Source: Bradyrhizobium sp. Y36
Lineage (GTDB): Bacteria; Pseudomonadota; Alphaproteobacteria; Rhizobiales; Xanthobacteraceae
DNA length: 64,000 nucleotides
NCBI RefSeq assembly: GCF_002531575.1
Contig: NZ_NWTI01000008.1
Coordinates: forward strand, 1 to 64,000
Reading direction: 5' to 3'
Position numbers and translations under genes: made by a program
In this document: in pieces, positions 1 through 7,869 of the stretch
How the letters are laid out: every line of letters starts with the position of its first letter
How positions within the stretch are numbered: position 1 is the first letter of the stretch
Notes under the pieces: generated by a model
Database searches by the model: none
What the model was told of the DNA's origin: nothing
What the model saw: the letters and a program-made list of their open reading frames with translations, nothing else

Positions 1-608
1 GTTTTAACGGTGTCCTTCGTGCTCTCCTCGGGGAGCGATGCACTATTGCCCCCGTCGTCTTGCGGGTGACCGATGCGCGTGACCGGTTGGCCGCTGCATC
101 ACCGCAAGCCTTGACGCCAGACCCCGGGCGTCAGGACCACACGACTTCTCCGTCCGCGGACGGCCCCGCCGAAATCCCCGAAGGCTTGCGTGTGCTCGCC
201 CTCAGGTCTCAACGAGACCGCTGTGACCGCGCCGGGTCGTATCGCGTCGCCCGATGGCTCACGGTTGCCCGCCCTGTCATGAGCTGATCGCGCCGGCGCT
301 GCCGCGTCCACCGCACCCCGGCCCGCATCTCGTGACGATCGCGAAGCGCCCCTTTGGAAAGGGCCGGGATGACGGTGTATGCCACAAATCCGAAATTCGG
401 GAAAGTGGAATATTTTTGGAGCGAGGGCTTGACCAAGTGTTTTGCCCGACGCCTCGCGAAGCGCCTGCCCGGGCAGATGCTGGTCATTCCGGGGCGCCCC
501 GAAAGGGCGAACCCGGAATCCATGGTGCGGCGGAGCACGCGGCCCGATAAATTCCGGGCCTGCGTGCTCGCGCACGCATCCCGGAATGACGGTGGTTGCG
601 GTGACGGT
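1..608. other. Intergenic region with repeat sequence, no gene supported
   Basis: No reading frame here has a credible start, ribosome binding site and protein-like composition. Bases 1-375 read like a decayed or repeat-derived segment, and I associate similar stretches with Bradyrhizobium intergenic DNA from memory, without a search. The right part holds the palindromic repeat at 483-590. The next gene ends at 609 on the minus strand, so this is downstream sequence for that gene. Confidence 0.5.
483..590. repeat. Palindromic intergenic repeat
   Basis: The outer arms are GTCATTCCGG at 483-492 and CCGGAATGAC at 581-590, which are exact reverse complements. An inner stem is GCGCCCC-GAAA-GGGCG, and CGTGCTCGCGCACG lies near the right end. 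This is the architecture of the short palindromic repeats scattered between genes in rhizobial genomes. It is non-coding. Confidence 0.65.
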
Positions 609-1490
609 TCATTTCAGCGGCAGAAACAGATCCGCGGTCGCCTCGTGCTCACCGACCTCGGGGACGAAGCTCAGCCGCTGGCAGTAGATCGGGAAGTCGC
701 GGGCTTCCTCGCCGCTGGCCGGAAGCCAGTCGCGATAGAGGTAGAGCGCGGCGGGCTCGAGATTGTCGGTATTGCCGACAACGCGCAGCACGGCGCAGCG
801 CCCGCCGGGAATCTCGCCGCACCTGATCGCTTCGCCGTTTGCCTCGATCGGCTGGTCGGTTCCGACGCAGAGATCCACGCTGTAGTCGGCCGGCGAGGCC
901 GGCCGCCGCTCGGACCGCCAGACATTGAAGGTCGGATTGGTCCTCGGATGCAGGCCGGTGGCTTTGCGCCAGGCGATGAAGCGCTGGATGGTGGCGGGAA
1001 GGGTTGCCGGGTCGCCCCGATGCTCCATGATCGCCACGGCCGTCGTCGGCACGTTCCGGATCGTCACGTCGTCGGTGGTAAAGGTCTTCTGCATGAACTT
1101 GCTCCTCGCGATGTCGAGAGGCCCGAAGGCCGCAAGCCACGGCTCCCAGTCGGGAGACTTCCGGAACGACGACGGCGATTGCCCGAACCGTTGCCGAAAG
1201 GCGCGGGCGAAGGCGTCGGGTGCGTCGTAGCCGGCATCCATGGCGATGTCAGTGACGCTTTCGGCGTCGCTGTAGGCCAGCTGGTATGAAGCACGCTTCA
1301 TGCGGGCGAGCTGGATATAGCGATGCACCGACAGTCCGAAGGTCGCCGTGAACTGCCGGTGGAAATGAAATTTCGAATAGGCCGCGACGCTGCTCAGCGT
1401 GTCCAGGTCCAGATCGTCGTCCAGGTGCCGGTCGATGTGATCCAGCACCCGCAGCATCCGGGCATGGTAGTTTTGAAGCGCCGCCGTCAT
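609..1490 (-). CDS. AraC-family regulator with C-terminal GyrI-like effector domain
   Basis: The 293-residue protein has an AraC/XylS double helix-turn-helix at residues 8-110, including a clear second recognition segment (SVTDIAMDAGYDAPDAFARAF). Residues 133-290 form a GyrI-like small-molecule-binding domain. This order, DNA-binding domain first, matches the SoxS/Rob-like AraC-GyrI group, which senses drugs or hydrophobic ligands. I chose the ATG at 1490 because the reading frame upstream of it has no protein-like character and the expected N-terminus of the domain begins there. The gene is monocistronic and divergent from the Crp/Fnr gene at 1798. The ligand and targets cannot be read from the sequence. 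Confidence 0.85.
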   Translation of the reverse strand: MTAALQNYHARMLRVLDHIDRHLDDDLDLDTLSSVAAYSKFHFHRQFTATFGLSVHRYIQLARMKRASYQLAYSDAESVTDIAMDAGYDAPDAFARAFRQRFGQSPSSFRKSPDWEPWLAAFGPLDIARSKFMQKTFTTDDVTIRNVPTTAVAIMEHRGDPATLPATIQRFIAWRKATGLHPRTNPTFNVWRSERRPASPADYSVDLCVGTDQPIEANGEAIRCGEIPGGRCAVLRVVGNTDNLEPAALYLYRDWLPASGEEARDFPIYCQRLSFVPEVGEHEATADLFLPLK

Positions 1491-1797
1491 CGTTCCGTTC
1501 TCCGTGGCGGCACCAGCTAAAGCGCAGGCCGGCGTCGCACGCTCGACCGATCTTGCGGTTTTGCCACGGGCGACAGAACGTCGCCAGTCGGCGACCGGCA
1601 CGGCGCGGAACTCGTGGCCGCGGATGTGCTCCAGGGGCGTCGCAGGGCTCATGAAGGGTGGCTCGGCCTGCAGTGACGGGGTGAATGCAACTCTGTGCGT
1701 TCGCGATTGGAAACCCGTGCGTCCGTCTCGCGTTCTAGTCCGCTGAACCAAGGCCGGGCGCATCATCTGATGGAGCCGGCGTGTTTTTGGCGGCCCC
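1491..1797. other. Divergent intergenic region
   Basis: This 307-base stretch separates the AraC-type gene (minus) and the Crp/Fnr-type gene (plus), so both promoters should lie here. Frames through it are extensions of neighbouring or antisense frames without a ribosome binding site. I see no clear operator or terminator. Confidence 0.5.
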
Positions 1798-2535
1798 ATG
1801 GACAAAGCCCACGACGTGCTGATCCGGAACCTGTGCGCGCACACGGTGCTCGCCGAGGAGGATCTTGCCGAGATCCGCGCGCTCACCTTCACACAGCGGG
1901 ATTTCGCGCCGAACGAGGATTTCATCCGTCAGGGCGACAAGCCCGAACACTCGGCGCTGGTCGTCTCCGGCATGGTCGCGCGCTACCACCTGCTCGGCAG
2001 CGGGCGGCGGCAATATCTCGCCTTCCATCTGTCCGGCGACCTGCCGGACTCCCAGGGACTGTTCATCGACCAGATGGATCACGGGTTGAGCGCGCTGGGG
2101 CCGGCCACGGTCGCCTTCATCCCGCATCGCGAATTGTTCAGGGCCTTCCGCCAAAGGCCGAGCTTCGGGCTCGCCGTCTGGCGCGAGACGCTGCGCGATG
2201 CGGCGATCTTTCGCGAAGCCATCACCAACAACAGCGCTCGGCCGATGCAGGCGCGCATGGCGCATTTGTTCTGCGAGCTGTTCTACCGCGCCCGCGTCGC
2301 GCAGCTCGTTCGCGGCAATCGCTGCCGCGTTCCGATCAGCCTGGCGCAGCTTGGAGAGACGCTGGGCATGGCGATCGCGACGGTGAACCGGACGCTCGCC
2401 GCGCTCCGGCGCAGCGAAGTCATGGATCTGCGCGACGGCGAGCTGATCGTGATGAAGTGGCGGGAATTGCAGCGGCTCGGGGATTTCAGCCCGATCTATC
2501 TGCATCTGAAGCGGCAGTCGTCGCCTCAGGCATGA
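1798..2535 (+). CDS. Crp/Fnr-family transcriptional regulator
   Basis: The 245-residue protein has a cyclic-nucleotide-binding-type beta-barrel at about residues 10-130, a long dimerisation helix at 130-165 and a winged helix-turn-helix at about 178-222 (SLAQLGETLGMAIATVNRTL is the recognition unit). There is no N-terminal cysteine cluster, so it is not an iron-sulfur FNR, and the cAMP-contact pattern of Crp is not obvious. The effector is therefore unknown. The start is ATG 1798, although no good Shine-Dalgarno sequence precedes it. Only 8 bases separate its end from the convergent, broken Crp/Fnr gene at 2544-3260. Confidence 0.88.
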   Translation: MDKAHDVLIRNLCAHTVLAEEDLAEIRALTFTQRDFAPNEDFIRQGDKPEHSALVVSGMVARYHLLGSGRRQYLAFHLSGDLPDSQGLFIDQMDHGLSALGPATVAFIPHRELFRAFRQRPSFGLAVWRETLRDAAIFREAITNNSARPMQARMAHLFCELFYRARVAQLVRGNRCRVPISLAQLGETLGMAIATVNRTLAALRRSEVMDLRDGELIVMKWRELQRLGDFSPIYLHLKRQSSPQA

Positions 2536-2543
2536 GGGCGGCG

Positions 2544-3260
2544 TTAGCCGCGGGCAGCCGCAGCGCCCAGCACTTCGTCAAAATGCTTCCTCACCCAATC
2601 GTTGCAGCAGCAGGCCCTGGCTTCGAGCGCCGGCTTGTCGAGGATCAGGATGGCGCCGCGGCGGGTGGCGAGGATGCGCCTCGCCTTGAACATCTGGATG
2701 ACGCGGCTGGCATAGCTGCGGGAGACGCCCAGCATGCCGGCGAGCTGCTCGTGGGTGAGGGGAATCTCGGCCCGGCCGATGCGTTCCTGCGTGGAGATGA
2801 TCCACTTGGCGGCGCGCTGCTCGATCGAATGCGCGGCGTTGCAGGCCGCGGTTTGCAGCAATTGCGCGAACTGGCAGTCGGCATAGCGCGAGAACACCTC
2901 CTGCAGCACGGCCGACCTCGGCTGTGCCTGCTCGAGCGCGCGCCGGGGCAGCCGGATGAGGGTGCCGCCCAGCTTCACGACGATGCGGGAATAGGCGAGC
3001 GAAGGATGGGGTCCCGCAGCAACGCCCACCGCACCCTCATGCCCCACCAGCAGGCTTTCGACCTCGCGATCATCCTCGACCGGCACGGCGAACGAGACCA
3101 GCGTTGGACCGCAAGGGAAGTGAATCGCCGCGACGGCGTCGCCGGCGTGATGCAGGATGTGGCTCGCCTAGACTTCGACCGGCTGGAGGTAAGGTGCGAG
3201 CAGCTCGAAATCCTGGCGGGGGAGCAGCCGGAGCAGATCGTTGTGGGGCCGACCGGTCAC
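2544..3260 (-). pseudogene. Crp/Fnr-family regulator interrupted by an in-frame TAG
   Basis: Read from GTG 3260, the frame encodes 30 residues of a Crp/Fnr N-terminus (DLLRLLPRQDFELLAPYLQP), then meets TAG at 3168-3170. It continues in the same frame with family-like sequence (SHILHHAGDAVAAIHFPCG) to a complete winged helix-turn-helix near the C-terminus (LTHEQLAGMLGVSRSYASRV) and a stop at 2544. Removing one codon would give a normal protein of about 238 residues. Reinitiation at GTG 3086 would give 180 residues lacking the first half of the sensor barrel. I call it a probable recent pseudogene. A sequencing error or a functional short form is possible. Confidence 0.75.
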
Positions 3261-3595
3261 AGTTTCTTCTCTGGGCTGGCCGGGAATCGGCGCCAGCCAG
3301 AACCCTACGTTTCTGCGGCGGAACCGACGGTTCCAAAGTGCACACAACGGCGCCTCGATGCCCCGGAAGTTGGCGCGGCGGAATTTCGCAAATCCGGAAA
3401 TTGGAAGGAGAGGTTGTACCCGACCAGGCCGCGGTGATCGCCTGAGGTCTGTTCAGGAGTGAACATAGCGGGCTTGCGGATTGGCGTACCGTCCCGGTGC
3501 CGGGCGCCGTACCCCGTGCGCTCTGCCCAACGGACCGCCGGCCTCAATCTGCCCGAATGCCGCCGGGCCGGCGGCCCCGAGGGGCGGCAGGATGT
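3261..3595. other. Intergenic region with a perfect small inverted repeat
   Basis: No gene is well supported in these 335 bases. A short minus-strand frame beginning with ATG near 3466 is open but has no homology I recognise. The one distinct element is TGTTCA-GGAG-TGAACA at 3450-3465, a perfect 6-base inverted repeat with a 4-base spacer, which has the geometry of a dimeric-regulator operator. Its cognate regulator is unknown. It does not match the TTGAT-N4-ATCAA box of FNR/FixK proteins. Confidence 0.4.
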
Positions 3596-3832
3596 TCAGC
3601 ACAAGCGCGTTTCGCGAATCTGCGACAGGCGATGTTGGGCCGCCTGCGCGCGGTAGGCATCGATCGCCTTGTTGGCGAGCATCAGCTGCCGGCGTTCGCC
3701 GGTCCTGAGCTGGGCTTCGATGGCGTCGAGGATGACGTTGGCGCTCTCGTCCGGCGAGCCGAGCTCGCCGCTCTGCTCGAGGCAGCTCCAGGCGATGAAG
3801 AATGCGCTTTCGACGGTGCAGCGGATGGACAT
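3596..3832 (-). CDS. Small conserved-looking hypothetical protein
   Basis: The 78-residue product begins MSIRCTVESAFFIAW and is mainly amphipathic helix, with an acidic central segment and a basic C-terminus (KAIDAYRAQAAQHRLSQIR). There is no signal peptide or membrane segment, so it is probably cytoplasmic. I chose ATG 3832 because upstream sequence in the frame is low-complexity Arg/Gly-rich antisense shadow. I recognise no domain. It lies 77 bases downstream of the alcohol dehydrogenase on the same strand and could be co-transcribed. Confidence 0.6.
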   Translation of the reverse strand: MSIRCTVESAFFIAWSCLEQSGELGSPDESANVILDAIEAQLRTGERRQLMLANKAIDAYRAQAAQHRLSQIRETRLC

Positions 3833-3909
3833 GCGCTGCCAACGCGGCGGGACCGCAGGCGTTCCGTGCGGCGGGAGCGACCTGCGCCGGGCCCGCCGCA
3901 GCGATGCGG

Positions 3910-4968
3910 TCAGTTCTTCAGCACGATGCGGCCGACGACCTTGCCGGCGCGAAGCTCGTCGATCCATTTCTGGACGTCGCCCATCGGCTCCTCGCGCATC
4001 GGCGTCGGCTTCATCTTGCCGGCGCGCGCCAGCGCCATCAGCTCGTGGGCCTCGGCGAGCGTGCCGACCATGAAGCCTTCGATGGTCATGCGCTTGTAGA
4101 CCCACTGCACCATCGGCAGCGTGAACTGGCCGCCCATCAGGCCGGAGACCACGATCTTGCCGCCGCGCGCGGCGACCGCGACCGCGAAGGCCATCGACTT
4201 CTCGTTGCCGGCGAAATCGACGATCTCGTCAAAACCGCCTTCGGTCTCTTTCAGGATACGCTTGATCACGTCGGGCTCGGACGGATCGTAGGCATTGGCG
4301 GCGCCGTTCTTCAGCGCGGTGTCGCGCGCGGCCGGCGAGAGGTCGGCAACCGTGATCGGCTGCTTGAACATGGCTTGCGCGAACGACAGGCCCATCATGC
4401 CGACGCCGCCGAGACCGATCAGCAGCAGGTTGCGCTGACGCGGACGGTCGACCAGGCGCTTGAGCGCGCCATAGGCGGTGACGCCGGAGCACATCAGGGT
4501 CGCGGCCTGGTTGACGGGCAGCGGATCGTAGTCGAGCAGATATTTCGCGTCGGGCACCAGCACGTGGGTGGCGAAACCGCCGTCGATGGAGACGCCGAGG
4601 AAGCGCTGCTTCACACAGAGATTCTCGTCGCCATTGGCGCAGTCGCGGCACTGACCGCAGCCGATCCACGGGAAGACGGCCTTCTTCGTGCCGACGAGAC
4701 CCGCGGCGACGTCCGGGCCGACCTCGTCGACCACGCCGGCGATCTCGTGGCCGAGCGTGAAGGGCAGCGTCATGCCGCGTGTGGTGTCGAGCTTCTTGCC
4801 GCCGCCGAGATCCGCGTAGCCGTCCTGAATGTGCAGGTCGGAATGGCAGAGGCCGCAGCGCTCGATGCGCACCAGCACTTCGCGTCCCTGCGGCTTGGGC
4901 GTGTCGACGATGGTCTCGCACAGCGGCGCATCGAACTTGACCAGGGACTGCCGACGCATCAACGCCAT
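3910..4968 (-). CDS. Zinc-dependent alcohol dehydrogenase (MDR superfamily)
   Basis: The 352-residue protein is a medium-chain dehydrogenase/reductase that oxidises an alcohol to an aldehyde or ketone with NAD(P). Catalytic-zinc ligands are visible as Cys38 in CGLCHSD and the GHE motif at residues 73-75. Structural-zinc cysteines are 104, 107, 110 and 118. The nucleotide-binding GLGGVG is at 185-190. Length and domain order are normal for the family. The ATG at 4968 is preceded by a purine-rich GGAGGAAA on the minus strand, a good ribosome binding site. It precedes the small protein at 3596 and follows rsmA by 26 bases, so it may be read from the upstream envelope/housekeeping run. The substrate cannot be predicted. 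Confidence 0.9.
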   Translation of the reverse strand: MALMRRQSLVKFDAPLCETIVDTPKPQGREVLVRIERCGLCHSDLHIQDGYADLGGGKKLDTTRGMTLPFTLGHEIAGVVDEVGPDVAAGLVGTKKAVFPWIGCGQCRDCANGDENLCVKQRFLGVSIDGGFATHVLVPDAKYLLDYDPLPVNQAATLMCSGVTAYGALKRLVDRPRQRNLLLIGLGGVGMMGLSFAQAMFKQPITVADLSPAARDTALKNGAANAYDPSEPDVIKRILKETEGGFDEIVDFAGNEKSMAFAVAVAARGGKIVVSGLMGGQFTLPMVQWVYKRMTIEGFMVGTLAEAHELMALARAGKMKPTPMREEPMGDVQKWIDELRAGKVVGRIVLKN

Positions 4969-4994
4969 TTTCTTTCCTCCGGAATATGAATTTC

Positions 4995-5849
4995 TCAGCT
5001 TTCGCTGCGTATATCCGCCAATTCACGCGCCATGGCAACAAAGCCGGCGATCGGAATCGTCTCGGCGCGACGCGTCGCATCGACGCCTGCGGCGGCCGCA
5101 AGTCGCGCCGGATCGACGCCCAGCGATTTCAGGCTCTGCCGCAGCATCTTGCGGCGCTGGCCGAAGGCGCTCGCTGCGACCTGCTCGAGCATCTTGCGAT
5201 CGCAGGCCAGCGGTTCTGCGCGCGGCGTGAGGCGCACGACGGAGGAGGTGACCTTCGGCGGCGGCACGAAGGCGGACGGCGAGATGTCGAACAGGATCTT
5301 GGTCTCGCAGCGCCAATTGGCGAGCACGCCGAGCCGGCCATAGGCCTCCTCGTCCGCGTGCGCCACGATGCGCTCGCCGACCTCGCGCTGGAACATCAGC
5401 ACCATCAGGTCGAACCACGGCGGCCAGGGCTCGGTGGTGAGCCAGTTGATCAGGAGCTGGGTTGCGATGTTGTAGGGCAGGTTGGCGACGATCTTCGCGC
5501 GCTCGCCGGCGAGAAGCGGGCGCGGATCGAAGGTCATGGCATCGCCATGCACGATCTCGAGCCTGCCGGGATAGCGCGCGGAAATATCCTGCAAGGCCGG
5601 GATCGCGCGCTCGTCATGCTCGACGGCGATGACGCGCCGCGCGCCGAGCGCGAGCAGCGCGCGCGTCAGGCCGCCGGGACCCGGGCCGATCTCGAGAATA
5701 GTGGAATCCTCGAGCGGCGCTGCCGCGCGCGCGATCCGGGCGGTGAGGTTGAGGTCGAGCAGGAAATTCTGGCCGAGCGATTTGCGCGCCGACAGCGCGT
5801 GCTGGCGAATGACCTCGCGCAGCGGCGGGAGGTCGTCGATCGCGCTCAT
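4995..5849 (-). CDS. rsmA: 16S rRNA dimethyladenosine transferase RsmA/KsgA
   Basis: The 284-residue enzyme transfers four methyl groups from S-adenosylmethionine to the two adjacent adenosines near the 3' end of 16S rRNA during 30S maturation. Visible family motifs are SLGQNFL near residue 25, the SAM-binding [10 protein letters not shown], the catalytic NLPYNI, and [12 protein letters not shown] in the C-terminal part. Length is typical. Its start overlaps the end of pdxA by four bases (ATGA), implying translational coupling. The pdxA-rsmA pair is a common bacterial arrangement. Confidence 0.97.
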   Translation of the reverse strand: MSAIDDLPPLREVIRQHALSARKSLGQNFLLDLNLTARIARAAAPLEDSTILEIGPGPGGLTRALLALGARRVIAVEHDERAIPALQDISARYPGRLEIVHGDAMTFDPRPLLAGERAKIVANLPYNIATQLLINWLTTEPWPPWFDLMVLMFQREVGERIVAHADEEAYGRLGVLANWRCETKILFDISPSAFVPPPKVTSSVVRLTPRAEPLACDRKMLEQVAASAFGQRRKMLRQSLKSLGVDPARLAAAAGVDATRRAETIPIAGFVAMARELADIRSES

Positions 5850-6862
5850 TCGCCGTTGGCAGCCGCCATGCGGCTGGCAAGCTGGAGCGCCGCGATCAGG
5901 CTCGCCGGATTGGCCTTGCCGGTGCCGGCGATGTCGAAGGCGGTGCCGTGATCGGGCGAGGTGCGGATGAAGGGCAGGCCGAGCGTGACGTTGACCGCAT
6001 CGTCGAAGGCGATGGTCTTGATCGGGATCAGCGCCTGGTCGTGATACATGCAGACGGCGCAGTCATAGCTGCGGCGCGCGGCCTCGTGGAACATGGTGTC
6101 GGCCGGCAGCGGGCCCCTGGCCTCGATGCCCTCGCCGCGCAAGGTCTTGAGCGCGGGAGCGATGACCGTCTGCTCCTCGTGACCGAGCGAGCCGTCCTCG
6201 CCGGCATGCGGATTGAGGCCGGAAATCGCGATGCGCGGCTGCGCGATTCCGAAGCGGGATTTCAGCTCGCTTGCGACGATGCGCACGGTCGAGACGATCA
6301 GCTCGCGGCTGAGCTCGCCCAGCGCATCGCGCATCGAGACGTGGATGGTCACGGGCACGACGGCGAGCCGCGGCGACCACAGCATCATCACCGGCTGCGG
6401 CACGCGGCCGTTCGCCGCGGCGAGCTCGGCGAGGAATTCGGTGTGGCCGGGATGACGGAAGCCGGCGCGGTAGAGCACGCTCTTGGCGATCGGATTGGTG
6501 ACGATTGCGCCGGCACGGCCCTCGCGGACATCGCCGACGGCCTGCCGGATCGAGGCGAGCGCGGCGGGCGCGCTTGACGCGTCGGGCTTGCCCGGCTCGG
6601 CGGTCGCGCGCTCGCTGGTTTCAACGATGGGGAGAGCCTCGGTGAAGGCGGAAGCGGCCTCGCCGGGGCTCACCGCGGCGGTCCTGACGTCGACACCGAT
6701 GGATCGGGCGCGGCGGGCGATCAGCGCCTCGTCGCCGCGCAGATAGAAGGCGGGCAGGTTCAGCTCACGGCGCCTCAGCCAGGCTGCGATCGTGATGTCG
6801 GGCCCGATGCCGGCGGGCTCTCCGAGGGTCAGCGCGAGGGGCTTTGCTGCGGAAGCGACCAT
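5846..6862 (-). CDS. pdxA: 4-hydroxythreonine-4-phosphate dehydrogenase PdxA
   Basis: The 338-residue protein catalyses the NAD-dependent oxidation and decarboxylation of 4-phosphohydroxy-L-threonine in the DXP-dependent pyridoxal 5'-phosphate pathway. Family features include the N-terminal [13 protein letters not shown], the [11 protein letters not shown] segment, [11 protein letters not shown], and [11 protein letters not shown], which carries a metal-binding histidine. The [17 protein letters not shown] block near the C-terminus is diagnostic. Its start shares one base with the surA stop (TGATG), and its end overlaps rsmA, so the three genes are almost certainly co-translated. Confidence 0.97.
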   Translation of the reverse strand: MVASAAKPLALTLGEPAGIGPDITIAAWLRRRELNLPAFYLRGDEALIARRARSIGVDVRTAAVSPGEAASAFTEALPIVETSERATAEPGKPDASSAPAALASIRQAVGDVREGRAGAIVTNPIAKSVLYRAGFRHPGHTEFLAELAAANGRVPQPVMMLWSPRLAVVPVTIHVSMRDALGELSRELIVSTVRIVASELKSRFGIAQPRIAISGLNPHAGEDGSLGHEEQTVIAPALKTLRGEGIEARGPLPADTMFHEAARRSYDCAVCMYHDQALIPIKTIAFDDAVNVTLGLPFIRTSPDHGTAFDIAGTGKANPASLIAALQLASRMAAANGE

Positions 6863-7815
6863 CAGCGGTGGTTGCGATATTCGATCATCGCCGCCTTGCG
6901 GAGCTCGTCGAGATAGGCCTTCTGGGTCTTCTCGTACTTCTCCTGATACATCTTCTCGCGGACCTCACGCTTCTTGGGCGTGTCGATCATGGTCGGCTTG
7001 CGCGAGCACAGCACCACCATCTCGATGCCGTTCTTGGTCATCTCGGGCGCGGTCAGGTGGCCGATCGGGGTGTCGTCCAGCACCTTGCGCAGCGCCTCGG
7101 GCAGCTCAGCGGTGGTCTTGGTGACGGTGTCGCGGATGGTCGCGTTCGGCGTCGAGCGGAACAGCGAGTTGGCTTCCTCGCAGCTGCCGACGCGGGCGCG
7201 ATAGGTTTCGGCTTCCTTCTTCCGCGTCTCCAGGAACGCCGCCGACGAGCCGCGCGGCACGATCAGCACGATCGGCTGCATCTTGTATTCGGTGCCCTCG
7301 ATCTGGAGCTTGTCGCCGGTCTGGGCCTGCACGGCCTGCGCGACGTCGCGCTCGCCGACCTGGAGGCGCTCCTTGTAGCGGCCGCGCACGAGACTGGTCC
7401 AGACCATCTCGGCTTTCATGCGGCCCTTCAGCGTCTCGGGGCGGACGCCCTTGGATTCGAGCGACTTGGTGAGCTGCTCCGGCGTGATGCGCATGCGCTG
7501 CGCCATGCCCTCATAGGACTGGTTGATGTCGGAGACGCCGGGATCGACCCCGTACTTCTTGCCCTCCTTCGTCTTCACCTTGTCGTCGATCAGCTCGTTG
7601 ATGACCTCCTGCCGGCTCGGGGTCTTCTGCGTCGTCAGCTGGTCGAGCTTGGAGCGCTGCTCGATGTCGAAATCGGTGATCGGGTCGCCGTTGACCATCA
7701 CCACGATGTTCTGCGCGCGCGAGGGCGAGGGCAGTCCGGTCAGGATCAAGCCGGCACTGATGGCGAGCAGGAGGCGGAAGGCGGGCAATTGGATCGTCAT
7801 GATTGTCGCTCGCAT
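6862..7815 (-). CDS. surA: SurA-type periplasmic chaperone/peptidyl-prolyl isomerase
   Basis: The 317-residue precursor starts with a signal peptide ending near residue 34 (SPSRAQ) and then the SurA N-terminal region (VVMVNGDPITDFDIEQR). A parvulin-like region occupies the last third. SurA escorts outer-membrane proteins, notably LptD, across the periplasm. It lies directly downstream of lptD (54-base gap), the conserved arrangement that pairs the chaperone with its key client. Two starts are possible, 7815 (MRATIM) or ATG 7800 (MTIQLPAF), and the second gives the more compact signal peptide. The parvulin domain looks divergent, so isomerase activity is less certain than chaperone function. 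Confidence 0.88.
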   Translation of the reverse strand: MRATIMTIQLPAFRLLLAISAGLILTGLPSPSRAQNIVVMVNGDPITDFDIEQRSKLDQLTTQKTPSRQEVINELIDDKVKTKEGKKYGVDPGVSDINQSYEGMAQRMRITPEQLTKSLESKGVRPETLKGRMKAEMVWTSLVRGRYKERLQVGERDVAQAVQAQTGDKLQIEGTEYKMQPIVLIVPRGSSAAFLETRKKEAETYRARVGSCEEANSLFRSTPNATIRDTVTKTTAELPEALRKVLDDTPIGHLTAPEMTKNGIEMVVLCSRKPTMIDTPKKREVREKMYQEKYEKTQKAYLDELRKAAMIEYRNHR

Positions 7816-7869
7816 GTCAGCCGCGTCGAGCCTGTGTTGGGGGCAAGCGCGGCCGGCACTTCAAACCGT

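Noticed and set aside
1491..1925. Long N-terminal extension of the AraC-type regulator
   Set aside because: It has no ribosome site, no protein-like composition and overlaps the divergent Crp/Fnr gene.
3168..3170. Pyrrolysine-type or other recoding of the amber codon
   Set aside because: No recoding structure or tRNA gene is in the window and the organism type does not use pyrrolysine; a mutation or error is simpler.
3450..3465. LexA or FNR box
   Set aside because: The inverted repeat TGTTCA-N4-TGAACA matches neither the alphaproteobacterial LexA direct repeat (GTTC-N7-GTTC) nor TTGAT-N4-ATCAA.
3802..4989. 395-codon plus-strand frame
   Set aside because: It is antisense to the alcohol dehydrogenase and has His/Asp/Gly-rich shadow composition.
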